From the NCBI RefSeq assembly GCF_023736155.1, contig NZ_JAMLJJ010000001.1:868001-932000 (forward strand): DNA of 64,000 bases. The letters are read 5' to 3'. A program made the position numbers and the translations under genes. The DNA comes from Larsenimonas salina. Lineage in GTDB: Bacteria; Pseudomonadota; Gammaproteobacteria; Pseudomonadales; Halomonadaceae. The notes beneath the pieces are model-generated. The model was not told the DNA's origin and did no database searches. It saw only the letters and a list, made by a program, of their open reading frames with translations. Below are positions 1-9,220 of this stretch, piece after piece. Position 1 is the first letter of the stretch. Each line of letters opens with the position of its first letter.

Positions 1-531
1 CCATTTGACCGGCTACTGCACTTGCCCGGCATCATCATCGCCCCGCTCGCCGGTAGCGCCGTGATCATTGCAGCCGGCCTTGTCTGGCACTTCCGAACGG
101 CTGCAGGCCACTTTCTGAACAATGTTCGCTTGAGCTTATTGACCCGTGAGGTGTGGCTTCAGCAGCTTGCAAGCTCGCTGATCATCGTCGGCACCTACAT
201 CGGTGTGTTTGCCTGCTGCGCGCGCGCACTCGACAGCCCACTCGACAACGCGACCCTTATGGCATTGATCCCACCGATTCTCATGGCCATGGTCGTGCCG
301 CTGTCGGTTGGCGGCTGGGGGGTGCGAGAAAGTGCCGCCGCCGTGGTGTGGGGCATTGCCGGGTTCTCATCGAGCGAAGGCGTTGCCATTTCGATCCTTT
401 ACGGCACCCTCGTACTGGTGTCGAGCCTACCGGGTGCGGTGATCTTTCTGATGCGACGGCGGAGTCAACGTACGTCATCGAACGCCAGATCGAACAAGAC
501 ATCCTTGCCAAGGGCAAACGTTCGGGAATAA
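1..531 (+). CDS. Lysylphosphatidylglycerol synthase TM-region/UPF0104-like membrane protein, C-terminal part
   Basis: The reading frame is open from the first base, so the true start lies outside the window; a TTG at 22 is only an internal codon. The visible part has three or four hydrophobic segments (residues about 5-20, 45-65, 80-95 and 115-140 counted from the TTG) and the motif PLSVGGWGVRE, which is typical of the flippase-like transmembrane domain of the lysylphosphatidylglycerol synthase/UPF0104 family. Members are inner-membrane proteins, often next to lipid or glycan genes; the substrate cannot be told here. The tail is basic and Ser/Asn-rich and overlaps the convergent reductase gene by 67 bp, which suggests a lost original stop codon. 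Confidence 0.7.
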   Translation, partial: PFDRLLHLPGIIIAPLAGSAVIIAAGLVWHFRTAAGHFLNNVRLSLLTREVWLQQLASSLIIVGTYIGVFACCARALDSPLDNATLMALIPPILMAMVVPLSVGGWGVRESAAAVVWGIAGFSSSEGVAISILYGTLVLVSSLPGAVIFLMRRRSQRTSSNARSNKTSLPRANVRE

Positions 532-1307
532 GGCCGCAAGGCATCATCGAGCGAGATGATCTCGGGCAGCGTCATCGCTGGCCGCCCGGAACCAATCAGC
601 ATGGGTGCGACCGTGACATGAAGCCGATCAAGCGTCCTTTCGGCCACAAACCGAGAGACCGTCAGCCCACCGCCCTCGATCAATACTCGCTTGAGCCCCC
701 GGGCATGCAACGCCTCTAGAATCGCTTGAGTAGAGATTCCCGAGCCCTGCGCGGTCGCATCAAGCAGCAGGCAGTCGACATGTGACGGCAGGGGACGATC
801 ACGCTCAACACAGCTCAGGTACAGCGTCGGCGCCGCCTCATCGTGAAACAGACTGCTCTGCGCCGACACCCGCGCGTTCGGATCCAGCACGACGCGAGTG
901 GGTTGGTCGCCCTCGACGTGACGCACGGTCAAACGCGGATCATCCGCCTCGACGGTTCCCGCCCCGACCAGTACCGCATCCACCAGCGCCCGCACACGGT
1001 GCAGATGGATCAGACTTTCATGGCCGGTTACATAGCGCGAGGCACCGGTGACCGTCGCGATACGGCCATCGAGGCTTTGCCCCAGCTGACCGAGAGTCAT
1101 CGGGTATCTGAACGAGACCAGCGGCACATACACATCACATAGATAGGTAGAGACATCATCGATCGGCGTCAGTGCATGCCATGTGCCATCGGGCGCTATT
1201 TCAATGCGTCCAGACAGACATTCAAGCTCTAGTTGCCCCGTCCATGCGTGATGTTTGAGTGCTTTTATCGCCGACCAGAAATCACCCTTTACGGTTATTT
1301 TTGTCAT
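465..1307 (-). CDS. RibD C-terminal-domain (dihydrofolate-reductase-fold) family reductase
   Basis: This 280-residue protein carries a RibD C-terminal type NADPH-reductase domain in its last 210 residues. Visible signatures are SLDGRIA, the RALVDAVLVGAGTV segment followed by DDPRLTVR, and VLIEGGGLTVSRF. RibD reduces a diaminopyrimidine ribose in riboflavin synthesis, but the N-terminal deaminase domain of bifunctional RibD is absent; about 80 residues of unrecognised sequence replace it. It is therefore better called a RibD-C-like reductase than RibD itself. The ATG at 1307 follows AGGA at a good distance. It is transcribed alone and runs convergently into the flippase-like gene. Confidence 0.75.
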   Translation of the reverse strand: MTKITVKGDFWSAIKALKHHAWTGQLELECLSGRIEIAPDGTWHALTPIDDVSTYLCDVYVPLVSFRYPMTLGQLGQSLDGRIATVTGASRYVTGHESLIHLHRVRALVDAVLVGAGTVEADDPRLTVRHVEGDQPTRVVLDPNARVSAQSSLFHDEAAPTLYLSCVERDRPLPSHVDCLLLDATAQGSGISTQAILEALHARGLKRVLIEGGGLTVSRFVAERTLDRLHVTVAPMLIGSGRPAMTLPEIISLDDALRPYSRTFALGKDVLFDLAFDDVR

Positions 1308-1471
1308 TTAATTCCTAGAGTTAGACGCCATTTAACTCAGCATAGTTTGTCGCGTTCCAGGCTGCGAATTTAAAAAAAGGCGTCTCGAGGCGTTCTTACA
1401 CCAGCCTCTAATGTAACTTTACGCAACAATTTGTGACTATTGTCTCGTCCTCACCAATCAGGAGCACAGAG

Positions 1472-1768
1472 ATGACAACTCAGACCCAGACGTTTACTGG
1501 ATCGCCCCATCTCTTCTCGGCACTGACGGTACTGATAACAGGACTTATCAGTTGGGCAGGACAGACCCTCATGGCCACGCACGACATGGCTCTGCGTCAT
1601 GAGGTTCAGCTCTCAATTCAAGGACGGATGTCGCCCTCAACACCGGATCAGTACCCAGAGAGCTTGTGGGTCGTATTAACTGAACAAGAAGAGCGCAATT
1701 ACCGCGAGCTTCTAAACCGGATCAAACAACAACGCGACAACACATCCCTTGTGGAGGTACAACGATGA
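1472..1768 (+). CDS. Small membrane protein upstream of holin, unknown function
   Basis: A 98-residue protein I do not recognise. The ATG at 1472 is preferred over an upstream codon at 1433 because AGGAG sits about 7 bases before it. One hydrophobic segment lies at residues about 12-34; the rest is polar, with an acidic and basic C-terminal half (EEERNYRELLNRIKQQ-like, helical). Its last four bases overlap the start of the following holin gene, so the two are translationally coupled. The pairing suggests a lysis-cassette partner or small regulator of the holin, but that is inference from position only. Confidence 0.55.
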   Translation: MTTQTQTFTGSPHLFSALTVLITGLISWAGQTLMATHDMALRHEVQLSIQGRMSPSTPDQYPESLWVVLTEQEERNYRELLNRIKQQRDNTSLVEVQR

Positions 1769-2346
1769 ACTGGACAACTATTACCAATACCGTAGCCTCT
1801 CTCGCACCGGCGCTTGGGCAAGCACTGGCAGGCCCCGCTGGACACGTCGTCGGCCAGGCCATCGCCTCGACGCTTGGGGTGAATAACTCGCCGGACGCGG
1901 TCGAGACCGCACTCAAAACCGACCCAAAAGCCGCGGTAAAGCTTGCCGAACTTGAAACCGAGCTCAAACGGGCAACGCTTGAAGCCACTACGCGCCAAGA
2001 AGAAAATCAGCTCGAGGCTCAAACCGCACAACAGCAGGCCATCAACACCACCATGCAGGCGGAGCTTCAAAACGGCAATACCTACAAAAGCGGCTGGCGC
2101 TCGGCGATCGGCTGGACCATGGCCTTCTCGTTTGGCTGGATCAGTCTGATCCTCGGCATCTCGGTCTTTCAGGACCCAAGTCAGATTGCAAACGTCGTCG
2201 ATGCCATCGTCATGCTGACCGTATCGATGGGGGCCGTGCTCGGCATCAACATTCGCCACATGAGTTCGGAACGCCTTGCCTCACTCGGCTTTCGGCCAAC
2301 CTCGCTCATGGACTCACTAATGACGCGCTCTCGCGGCAGTCACTGA
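1765..2346 (+). CDS. 3TM-type holin family protein
   Basis: A 193-residue protein resembling the 'holin of 3TMs' family found in gene transfer agents and some phages. It has a moderately hydrophobic Gly/Ala-rich N-terminus (residues about 8-35), a long Glu/Gln-rich helical region (55-100), then two clear membrane segments at about 115-135 and 143-163 after a KSGWRSAIGW motif typical of the family. Holins make inner-membrane lesions that release endolysin. It starts inside the end of the preceding small gene (ATGA overlap) and is followed within 12 bases by a terminator, making a two-gene unit. No endolysin, capsid, integrase or other phage gene lies around it. Confidence 0.65.
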   Translation: MNWTTITNTVASLAPALGQALAGPAGHVVGQAIASTLGVNNSPDAVETALKTDPKAAVKLAELETELKRATLEATTRQEENQLEAQTAQQQAINTTMQAELQNGNTYKSGWRSAIGWTMAFSFGWISLILGISVFQDPSQIANVVDAIVMLTVSMGAVLGINIRHMSSERLASLGFRPTSLMDSLMTRSRGSH

Positions 2347-2357
2347 CCCCTCCCCTG

Positions 2358-2383
2358 GCCCGCTTACTCAAGCGGGCTTTTTT
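2358..2383. terminator. Rho-independent terminator between holin cassette and recD
   Basis: Perfect 8-bp stem (GCCCGCTT/AAGCGGGC) with a four-base loop and a run of T on the plus strand. It ends the holin unit; recD ends on the other strand just beyond it, so it may serve both, though the A run needed for the minus strand is not present. Confidence 0.75.
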
Positions 2384-2384
2384 A

Positions 2385-4352
2385 TTACCGTTGGTCAGTC
2401 AGTTCACCAAGACGCTGCGACAGGCCCGAGGAGCGCTGAACACGGCGTGTTAAGGCGTTGAAAAACACCTCGGTATCGGCAATGCATAACGTACACATCG
2501 ACCGCGCTCGAGTCAGTGCCGTATAGAGAAGCTCACGAGTCATGATGGCCGAGTCCGAGGGCGGCATGACCACCGTTACGGTCTCGAACTCAGAACCCTG
2601 CGATTTGTGTACTGTCATGGCGTACGCCGTATCGGCGTGCGTCAGCCGGGCCGGCAACACCGAGCGAATACGCTCGCCCTGATCCACAAAGACTCGCAGT
2701 CGTCCCTCGGCGGCCGGATCCGGCAGTGCAATACCGATGTCACCATTGTAGAGCCCCAACTGGCGATCGTTTCGTGTAATCAGAACCGGGCGGCCGACGT
2801 ACCAGCCGCTGCTCTGATCAATCCAGCCACGAGCCTGCAAGGCCTCGGCGATGCGCTCATTGAGGGTCTCTACCCCCCAATCCCCCTGACGAAGCGCGCA
2901 CAGCATTCGATATTTTTGAAAAGCGGCCAGCACTTCGGCCGGCGACGCATTTGCCTCGATGGCCTCGAGATAGGCGCGGTACCCCTCAACGGCCAGGTAG
3001 ACATGCGTACGCTCGCCCGCCTCGATCTGTGTCAGCGCGATGTCATTGAACCCTTTCGACACGACGGCCCGCGCCTGGGCGATGTCCCCTTGGTTGATCG
3101 CCCGAGCCAAATGCCCAATGCCACTGTGATCCGAGAATCGGTAGCTCTTTTGGAGCACCACCACATGATCGGCAATGCCACCTTCATGGTGTGTAACGGT
3201 CAGGTCGGCGCCGGTGGTGTGTTCGAGGTAGCGACACATCGATTCGCTGAACGCCGGGGGCCAGGCCGAGGCACAGATATCACCTAGAATCGCTCCTGCC
3301 TCGACCGAGGCCAGCTGATCGCGGTCACCCAAAAGAATCAGGCGCGCCTGAGGTTTTAACGCATTCATTAACGCCGCCATCAACTCGAGATCCACCATCG
3401 ACGCTTCATCGACCAGCAGCACATCGGTTTCAAGCACATGGGTTTCATTGAACCTGAACCGACGAGTGTCCGGGCGCGCGCCCAAAAGGCGATGAAGCGT
3501 CATGGCCTCGCGCGGTAAATGCGCTCGAACCGTTTCCGGTACCGACAGTTTCGTCAACGCGCCCGCCATCGATTCAGTCAACCGCGCAGCCGCCTTGCCA
3601 GTAGGGGCGGCCATCTGAATCGATAGCGCCTCACCCCCCTGCGCCAATGCCTGCTGCTGAAGCAGCACCAGAAGCTTAGCAACCGTTGTGGTCTTGCCGG
3701 TGCCGGGACCACCGGAAATCACGGCGAAACGCTGTCTAAGCGCCAGCGCGCACGCCACCTGCTGCCAATCGGTCTCATCACTGGGCGAGGCGCCAAACAA
3801 GTGAGCCAGAGCCTCGCTCGATGGCGCGCCCGGTGTATCGATACTCATACGCACGTTGATGTGGTGCGCGATTCGACGCTCGCTGGCCCAGAACCGGCGC
3901 AGATACAGCAGACCGTGCTCGAACACCAGCGGCGCACTGCCTGACTCAGGATGCACGGCATCAACCACCGACGCGCTCGCCAACGCACGTTCGAGGCAGT
4001 CAAGACCATACCCTGAAAGCGTTTTCAAAAGCGCCGGCGCCCCCTGCTGCCCCATCGGCTCGGGCGGCAGCTTGAGCGTTTCGAACGGCCGTGCCACCAG
4101 CTCGCTCAGCACCAGGCAGATATGCCCCCGACCGGCCTGATGGCTGGTCAGTGCCGCAAGCATCAGCACCTCGGCACGGCCCTCACCGAGCTCCTGCAGA
4201 AACCGGGCAAAATGCAGGTCCAGCGCACGCAGCCACCCCCATTCGTGCCACTGCTCGAGCGTGGCAAGCACCTCATCAACGGACAGTTCAGGCGACGTCG
4301 CCGCCTCGTTCCATAGGTCAAACTGTGCGGGTAGGTCAAACTGTACGGGCAT
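2385..4352 (-). CDS. recD: Exodeoxyribonuclease V subunit alpha (RecD)
   Basis: RecD is the 5'-3' helicase of RecBCD, the double-strand-break resection enzyme. The 655-residue product has the RecD N-terminal domain, then the Walker A motif GGPGTGKT near residue 215, a Walker B/DEAS motif (LLVDEASMVDL) near 310, and the C-terminal UvrD-like motifs MTVHKSQGSEF and YTALTRARS. Size agrees with a normal RecD. The ATG at 4352 is chosen over a GTG at 4358 because GAGGT lies 8 bases before the ATG. It overlaps the end of recB by 17 bases, so the two are translationally coupled. Its N-terminus contains a short repeated QFDL motif caused by an 18-bp tandem duplication. Confidence 0.95.
   Translation of the reverse strand: MPVQFDLPAQFDLWNEAATSPELSVDEVLATLEQWHEWGWLRALDLHFARFLQELGEGRAEVLMLAALTSHQAGRGHICLVLSELVARPFETLKLPPEPMGQQGAPALLKTLSGYGLDCLERALASASVVDAVHPESGSAPLVFEHGLLYLRRFWASERRIAHHINVRMSIDTPGAPSSEALAHLFGASPSDETDWQQVACALALRQRFAVISGGPGTGKTTTVAKLLVLLQQQALAQGGEALSIQMAAPTGKAAARLTESMAGALTKLSVPETVRAHLPREAMTLHRLLGARPDTRRFRFNETHVLETDVLLVDEASMVDLELMAALMNALKPQARLILLGDRDQLASVEAGAILGDICASAWPPAFSESMCRYLEHTTGADLTVTHHEGGIADHVVVLQKSYRFSDHSGIGHLARAINQGDIAQARAVVSKGFNDIALTQIEAGERTHVYLAVEGYRAYLEAIEANASPAEVLAAFQKYRMLCALRQGDWGVETLNERIAEALQARGWIDQSSGWYVGRPVLITRNDRQLGLYNGDIGIALPDPAAEGRLRVFVDQGERIRSVLPARLTHADTAYAMTVHKSQGSEFETVTVVMPPSDSAIMTRELLYTALTRARSMCTLCIADTEVFFNALTRRVQRSSGLSQRLGELTDQR
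4314..4349. repeat. 18-bp tandem duplication at the recB/recD junction
   Basis: Two adjacent copies of an 18-base unit (4314-4331 and 4332-4349) differ at one base. The duplication spans the recB stop codon and the first codons of recD, and adds six residues to the RecD N-terminus (PVQFDL then PAQFDL). Confidence 0.85.
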
Positions 4353-7300
4353 CGCCACTCACCTCGTCGTTGAACAGCACATCGAGCCGCGAAAGCGCCT
4401 GGGGGTCGGGCCGGCGGCACCAAAAACCGTCCGCCTCGGGAAAGGCCAACGCGCGCAGAAAGACGTAGCGCACGCCGCCGAAATGGCGCTCCGGGTCGTA
4501 ATCCGGAAGGCGTGCGCGCAGCAGCCGATGCAGCGCCAGGCTATAGAGCCAGTACTGCACATCATAGCGATGATGAGCGATCGCACGCGCCATCGACGCC
4601 TCGTCATAGTCCTCGACACCCTCGCCCAGATGGTTGGATTTCCAGTCGATGATGTAATAGCGCCCATCGAACTCAGCCACCAGATCGATATAGCCCTTGA
4701 GCATGCCGTGAAGTTTTCGGTCACTAAGGGCTGGGCGACGCACGGGTAACGGATCAAGCGCACAAATGATGCGGTCGAGCTCGGCAAGCTCGACCGACGG
4801 CACCGACAGCCAGAACTCGAGCTCGGTACGCCACCGGTGCATATCGATCAGCCGACCCTCGGGCACGAATGCACGCTGCCCAAGCACGGCCACCGCCGTC
4901 ATCAACGGCTCACGCCAGCGCGTCTCGAACCCGGACTGAGCCAGCCGCGCGTCGAGCCACTCACCGAGTGCGTCATCATGCGCGGGGGTTCCAAGCCGCG
5001 CCCAATCGATCCGGTCCAGCACATGGTGCAAAAACGTGCCCGCTCTAGGCCCACGCTCGAACGCCAGAAGCGTTCGCCCGGGCGGTGGTGGTGTCGGGGT
5101 ACGCTCCTCGAGCACTTCGGTATCAAGCCCTTCGCCGATCTCTGCTGCCGGTTGCTGACCGGAACCGGCAAGCGCCATGACCCCTGAATAGGAAGTCATG
5201 AAAAACCGGCGGTCGATTGCGCCGTCAAAGATCCGCGCGCCTTGCCAATCGTGGGTCTCACGGTCAAACCGGGGCGGCGACGTCACCGCCTCGGGCGGTG
5301 CGGTGCACGCAATACTCTCATTTGTACTGAGCGCCTCGAGCCGGGCCTTGATCTCACCGCCGGTCTGATCGCACTCGGCGTCGCCGGCAACCAGCCAGCC
5401 AATCGCCGCGTTTGAAAGCGTGGTGGCATCACTTGGCAGCGAGCGCGCCTTGCGCCCCTTGTACACCGGCGCAAGCCCTACCCGGCAGGCGAACTGTGCC
5501 CGCGTCAGCCCCACATAAAGAAGCCGCACATCTTCCTCGAGTCGCGCCTGCTCGGCCTCGCTTCGCTGCGCCTCATCAAGATGCCAGGCAAGCATCTTCC
5601 CGCCCTCGGCATCAAGTACCGGTACGGGCCCATTACCCGTCGCGGCGTCACGGTAGTTACCGATGAACGGCAGGTAGACGATCGGATACTGAAGCCCCTT
5701 GGACTTGTGCAACGTGACCACACGCACCAGTGCATCATCGCTTTCAAGCCGTTGAACGAGGGCATCGGCATCAAGGCCCTCATCGAAGCGCCCGGAAAGC
5801 CCGCGATGCATCCAGCGAAGAAGTGCCTGTTCGCCATCGAGAAACTGGCTGGCCTTCTGGGCAAGCTCTCCCAAATGCAGGAAATCGGTCAGGCGCCGTT
5901 CGCCGTCGGGCTGCGCCAATAGCCGCGCGCCCACCTCGAACTCATGCATCACCGCACGCAGCATCGGCAGAACACCCTCTCTGCGCCAGCGACGGTGATA
6001 CTCATCGAAGCGCTCGATCATCGATTCCCACCCAAGCTCATCGTCGATCAGCGCCACGACGTCGCCCAGCCCGTTACTCAGTAGCCGCGTTCCAAGTGCG
6101 CCCTTGAGGCGCCGATCGTCTCGGGGGGACGCAACAGCCTCAAGCACCTGCAAAAGCTGAAACGCGGTATCGGACTCGAACACCGAGCGCTTCTGACTGA
6201 GATAGACACTCTTGATGCCGCCCGCCTCCAGTGCTTCACGGACGCGCTCGGCCTCAAGCCCCGTGCGCACTAAAATCGCAATATCGGCTGGCCGAACCGG
6301 GGCTCGCTCGCCCGAGGCCGTGTCAAAGCCGCTGGTGCCTGCCTGTCCTCCGGCGAGCAGCGACTGAACGTCTCGCGTCAGCGCAGTCGCCATCTGGCGT
6401 TGATACTCACCGGTTCCGATGCTCTCGACGTCGCTTGGCCACCAGAACGTCAGCGCCGGCGCCACCTGATCACAATGCACAAATGTGCGCTCAAGCCCCT
6501 TGGCCGAAACCGGCTGAAAGGGAATGTCCTCATGGGAAAACGGCACCGCCCGCGTCGAAAACAGCTGATTCACCGCATCAACCATGGCGTGGGTCGAGCG
6601 AAAGTTTCGAACGAGAGTGTGATGGGTCCGCGCCGAGCGCCGAGCGCTCAGATACGTCGCGATGTCCGCCCCTCGAAAGCCGTAGATGGCCTGCTTCGGA
6701 TCCCCGATCAAAAGTAATGCATGATCCTCGGCAGCCGGGTCCGGGTAGATGGTCGAAAAGATGCGGTACTGGGTCGGGTCAGTGTCCTGGAACTCATCGA
6801 TCAGCGCCACCGGAAGCTCGGTGCGAATACGCTCGGCCAACCGAGGCCCGGCCGGGCCACTGAGTGCGTTGTCGAGCTCATTGAGCAGGTCGTCAAACGT
6901 CCACTGCGCCTGACGGCGCTTCTCAAAAAGAAGCGCCTCGCTGATCTCGTCACGCGCGTGGGCAAGCAGCGCCGGGGTAGGATCAGTGATCGAGGAAAGC
7001 GTCTCCTGATAGCGATCCAGCCCCTCGAAAAAGGCATGCCTCGGCGGCGTCTTCTGTTTGTTGGCCGCGGCCTCGAACCGGGCCTGACCGCACCAGAATT
7101 GGCCCTTGGAATCGCGAATCGCTCGAGGCGGCGTCATCTGCGTGTCATCCTCCAGCCATTCGGCAAGCGCAGACAGCTTGGGCTCGAGGTCGTCCTGCTT
7201 GAAGCTTCGCCCATTCACGCGCTTTTCAGAGATCGCAGCCTCGATCTCGGCGGTCATCGCCTCACGGCCGCTGACCCACATGTCGCGAAGAGCGCGCTTC

Positions 7301-8037
7301 TGGGCAAGGCTCTCGGTCTGGGCATCGATCACCGGCTCAAGCGCCGCGGCAACGGAGACCGGCGCCTCGACCCGCTCACCGGCCCAGCATAAAGGCGCAG
7401 GCCGCCCACCTTGAAGCAGCGGCGACACCGCCGCCGCCAGCGCATCCGGGCCGGACCACCGCTCAAGAATCAGACGCTGAAGCGCGCCCTCAAGGGGGTA
7501 GTAACGCCGGCGCCAGTAGTCATCGACCACCTGCTGATAAAGCGGGGCGATGTCCTGCACAAGCGTCGAGGCAAAGAGACTGCCGCTATCAAACGCGTGG
7601 CGCTTGAGCATGCGCTGGCAGAACCCATGAATGGTAAAGATTGCCGCGTCGTCCATCAGCCGCGCCGCCTGATCGAGCCGCGCCGCGCCGCGACTGGCCG
7701 CCTCCGATTCGATGCCACCAAGCACCGCCTCGAGCACGGCGTCCGGCATCTTGATCCCCAAAAGCACATCACGCGCCTGCATAAGGCGTGCGCGAATTCG
7801 ATCTCTCAGCTCTTGGGTCGCGGCCTCGGTAAAGGTCACCACCAGAATTTCCGGCGGCATCATCGGCCGCGCGAATGCGGCCTCACCGCCATGGCCCAGA
7901 ATCAGACGCACATAGAGCGCGGCCAGGGTAAAGGTCTTGCCGGTACCGGCGCTGGCCTCGATCAGCCGACGCCCGGTCAGGGGAAAGGTTGGAATATCGA
8001 GCGCCTGGGCGCCCTCATTGATCGCAGGCTGGCTCAT
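4336..8037 (-). CDS. recB: Exodeoxyribonuclease V subunit beta (RecB)
   Basis: RecB is the 3'-5' helicase and the nuclease subunit of RecBCD. The 1233-residue product starts with a superfamily 1 helicase domain, Walker A ASAGTGKT at residues 28-35, and later FQDTDPTQYRIF and the TLHKSKGLQYPIV motif. The C-terminal nuclease domain shows GYIDLVAEFDGRYYIIDWKSN-like sequence, which carries the Asp, Asp and Lys of the RecB catalytic site, followed by HRYDVQYWLYSLALHR as in the E. coli enzyme. Length is within the family range. recD follows directly with an overlap; recC is 3.5 kb upstream, beyond four other genes. Confidence 0.96.
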   Translation of the reverse strand: MSQPAINEGAQALDIPTFPLTGRRLIEASAGTGKTFTLAALYVRLILGHGGEAAFARPMMPPEILVVTFTEAATQELRDRIRARLMQARDVLLGIKMPDAVLEAVLGGIESEAASRGAARLDQAARLMDDAAIFTIHGFCQRMLKRHAFDSGSLFASTLVQDIAPLYQQVVDDYWRRRYYPLEGALQRLILERWSGPDALAAAVSPLLQGGRPAPLCWAGERVEAPVSVAAALEPVIDAQTESLAQKRALRDMWVSGREAMTAEIEAAISEKRVNGRSFKQDDLEPKLSALAEWLEDDTQMTPPRAIRDSKGQFWCGQARFEAAANKQKTPPRHAFFEGLDRYQETLSSITDPTPALLAHARDEISEALLFEKRRQAQWTFDDLLNELDNALSGPAGPRLAERIRTELPVALIDEFQDTDPTQYRIFSTIYPDPAAEDHALLLIGDPKQAIYGFRGADIATYLSARRSARTHHTLVRNFRSTHAMVDAVNQLFSTRAVPFSHEDIPFQPVSAKGLERTFVHCDQVAPALTFWWPSDVESIGTGEYQRQMATALTRDVQSLLAGGQAGTSGFDTASGERAPVRPADIAILVRTGLEAERVREALEAGGIKSVYLSQKRSVFESDTAFQLLQVLEAVASPRDDRRLKGALGTRLLSNGLGDVVALIDDELGWESMIERFDEYHRRWRREGVLPMLRAVMHEFEVGARLLAQPDGERRLTDFLHLGELAQKASQFLDGEQALLRWMHRGLSGRFDEGLDADALVQRLESDDALVRVVTLHKSKGLQYPIVYLPFIGNYRDAATGNGPVPVLDAEGGKMLAWHLDEAQRSEAEQARLEEDVRLLYVGLTRAQFACRVGLAPVYKGRKARSLPSDATTLSNAAIGWLVAGDAECDQTGGEIKARLEALSTNESIACTAPPEAVTSPPRFDRETHDWQGARIFDGAIDRRFFMTSYSGVMALAGSGQQPAAEIGEGLDTEVLEERTPTPPPPGRTLLAFERGPRAGTFLHHVLDRIDWARLGTPAHDDALGEWLDARLAQSGFETRWREPLMTAVAVLGQRAFVPEGRLIDMHRWRTELEFWLSVPSVELAELDRIICALDPLPVRRPALSDRKLHGMLKGYIDLVAEFDGRYYIIDWKSNHLGEGVEDYDEASMARAIAHHRYDVQYWLYSLALHRLLRARLPDYDPERHFGGVRYVFLRALAFPEADGFWCRRPDPQALSRLDVLFNDEVSGDARTV

Positions 8038-8146
8038 GAAGGCTCGTTTTTACCCAAGGGTTGGTAACAGGGACTCGACGTCACACACGGACAGGCCCAT
8101 GCTGAACGTCTTCGCACACCCAATGTTCAAGCGAGGATTGGATTCT

Positions 8147-9220
8147 ATGGTGACACAGATCGAGGCCCGCGGCAGCCACTGGAGCCTGGGCGAAACGCAT
8201 GGCCAGATGGCCGAAGAACAGATCCGGTTGAGCCTTGCCAACTACCGTCGAATGTTCGAGGAAGTGGCGGGCATCGACTGGCGCGAGGCCCGACGCACCG
8301 CCGAGACCTTCAAGCCGGCGATCGAACAGGCAAGCCCGGAGCTTTTGGAAGAAATGGCCGGCATTGCCGACGGCGCACGGGTCGATCTTCTCGATATTCT
8401 GGTACTCAATGCCCGCAGCGAAATCGTTCTGACCCACGCAGGTCATCCCGTTCAAAGCGATGGCTGTTCGGCGCTCTACCAGCGCCACTCAGACGATGAC
8501 AGCCTGTGGCTTGCCCAAAACTGGGACTGGATCCCCGATCAACGCGAAGCCCTGGTGGCGCTCACACTTCACCCCGACAACAAGCCCGCGATTCACATGA
8601 TTACCGAGGCCGGCATCATCGGCAAGATCGGCATGAACGCGCTCGGGGTCGGGGTCTGCCTCAATGCGTTGCGCTCGCGCATCTGCAAGCCGAAGCTGCC
8701 GGTACACGTGATGCTGCGCCGCATTCTCGAAAGCGATGGGGTCGAACACGCCCTCGACATGGTCGATGAGATCGGCACGGCCTCACCGGCGCATTTTCTG
8801 ATTGCCGATGCAGACGGCAAGGCCGCCTCGGTAGAAGTCTCGCCGATGGGCGACACTGCAATGCTGCCAAGAAAAGGCGCCCTTTTTCACACCAACCATC
8901 TGGTGTCGCGCCACCTTCCCCCGGATCTTGAGGACTTTCCCAACCCGGATTCCTTCGACCGGCTCGAGCGTCTGCGCGCCCTGAGCCAGGACACTGCGCC
9001 TTCCTTCGACACCCTGTTCGAACGCTTGAGCGACGAGCACGGCGCGCCCAACAGCATCTGCCGATACGTCGATCCCGAGCGGCCGGCCGCCGAACGGATG
9101 GAGACGCTTTTCACGATTGTCATGAATCTGAATGAGCGCAGCCTGCGCTACAGCTTCGGCCGGCCCGGCCCCGAAACCCCGCAACACACGTTTCACTTCG
9201 AGGGGCTCAATAGCGTCTGA
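8147..9220 (+). CDS. C45 family autoproteolytic acyltransferase/hydrolase
   Basis: A 357-residue member of the acyl-CoA:6-aminopenicillanate acyltransferase-like (C45, Ntn-hydrolase) family. These proteins self-cleave before a cysteine that then acts as nucleophile in making or breaking amide or acyl bonds. The candidate nucleophile is Cys107 in SDGCSALY, followed by the AQNWDW motif and further on by GLFHTNH-like sequence (here GALFHTNHL). In-frame starts at 8099 and 8123 also exist; 8147 is chosen because GAGG lies 10 bases upstream and the conserved region starts right after it. The gene is divergent from recB and convergent with the nucleotidyltransferase gene, overlapping it by 14 bases. 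The substrate is unknown. Confidence 0.8.
   Translation: MVTQIEARGSHWSLGETHGQMAEEQIRLSLANYRRMFEEVAGIDWREARRTAETFKPAIEQASPELLEEMAGIADGARVDLLDILVLNARSEIVLTHAGHPVQSDGCSALYQRHSDDDSLWLAQNWDWIPDQREALVALTLHPDNKPAIHMITEAGIIGKIGMNALGVGVCLNALRSRICKPKLPVHVMLRRILESDGVEHALDMVDEIGTASPAHFLIADADGKAASVEVSPMGDTAMLPRKGALFHTNHLVSRHLPPDLEDFPNPDSFDRLERLRALSQDTAPSFDTLFERLSDEHGAPNSICRYVDPERPAAERMETLFTIVMNLNERSLRYSFGRPGPETPQHTFHFEGLNSV

Noticed and set aside
1472-2346. Prophage
   Set aside because: Only the holin-type pair is phage-like; surrounding genes are ordinary chromosomal ones and no attachment site or integrase is visible.
7411-8067. 218-codon plus-strand frame
   Set aside because: Antisense to the recB helicase N-terminus; Arg/His-rich and without recognisable sequence.
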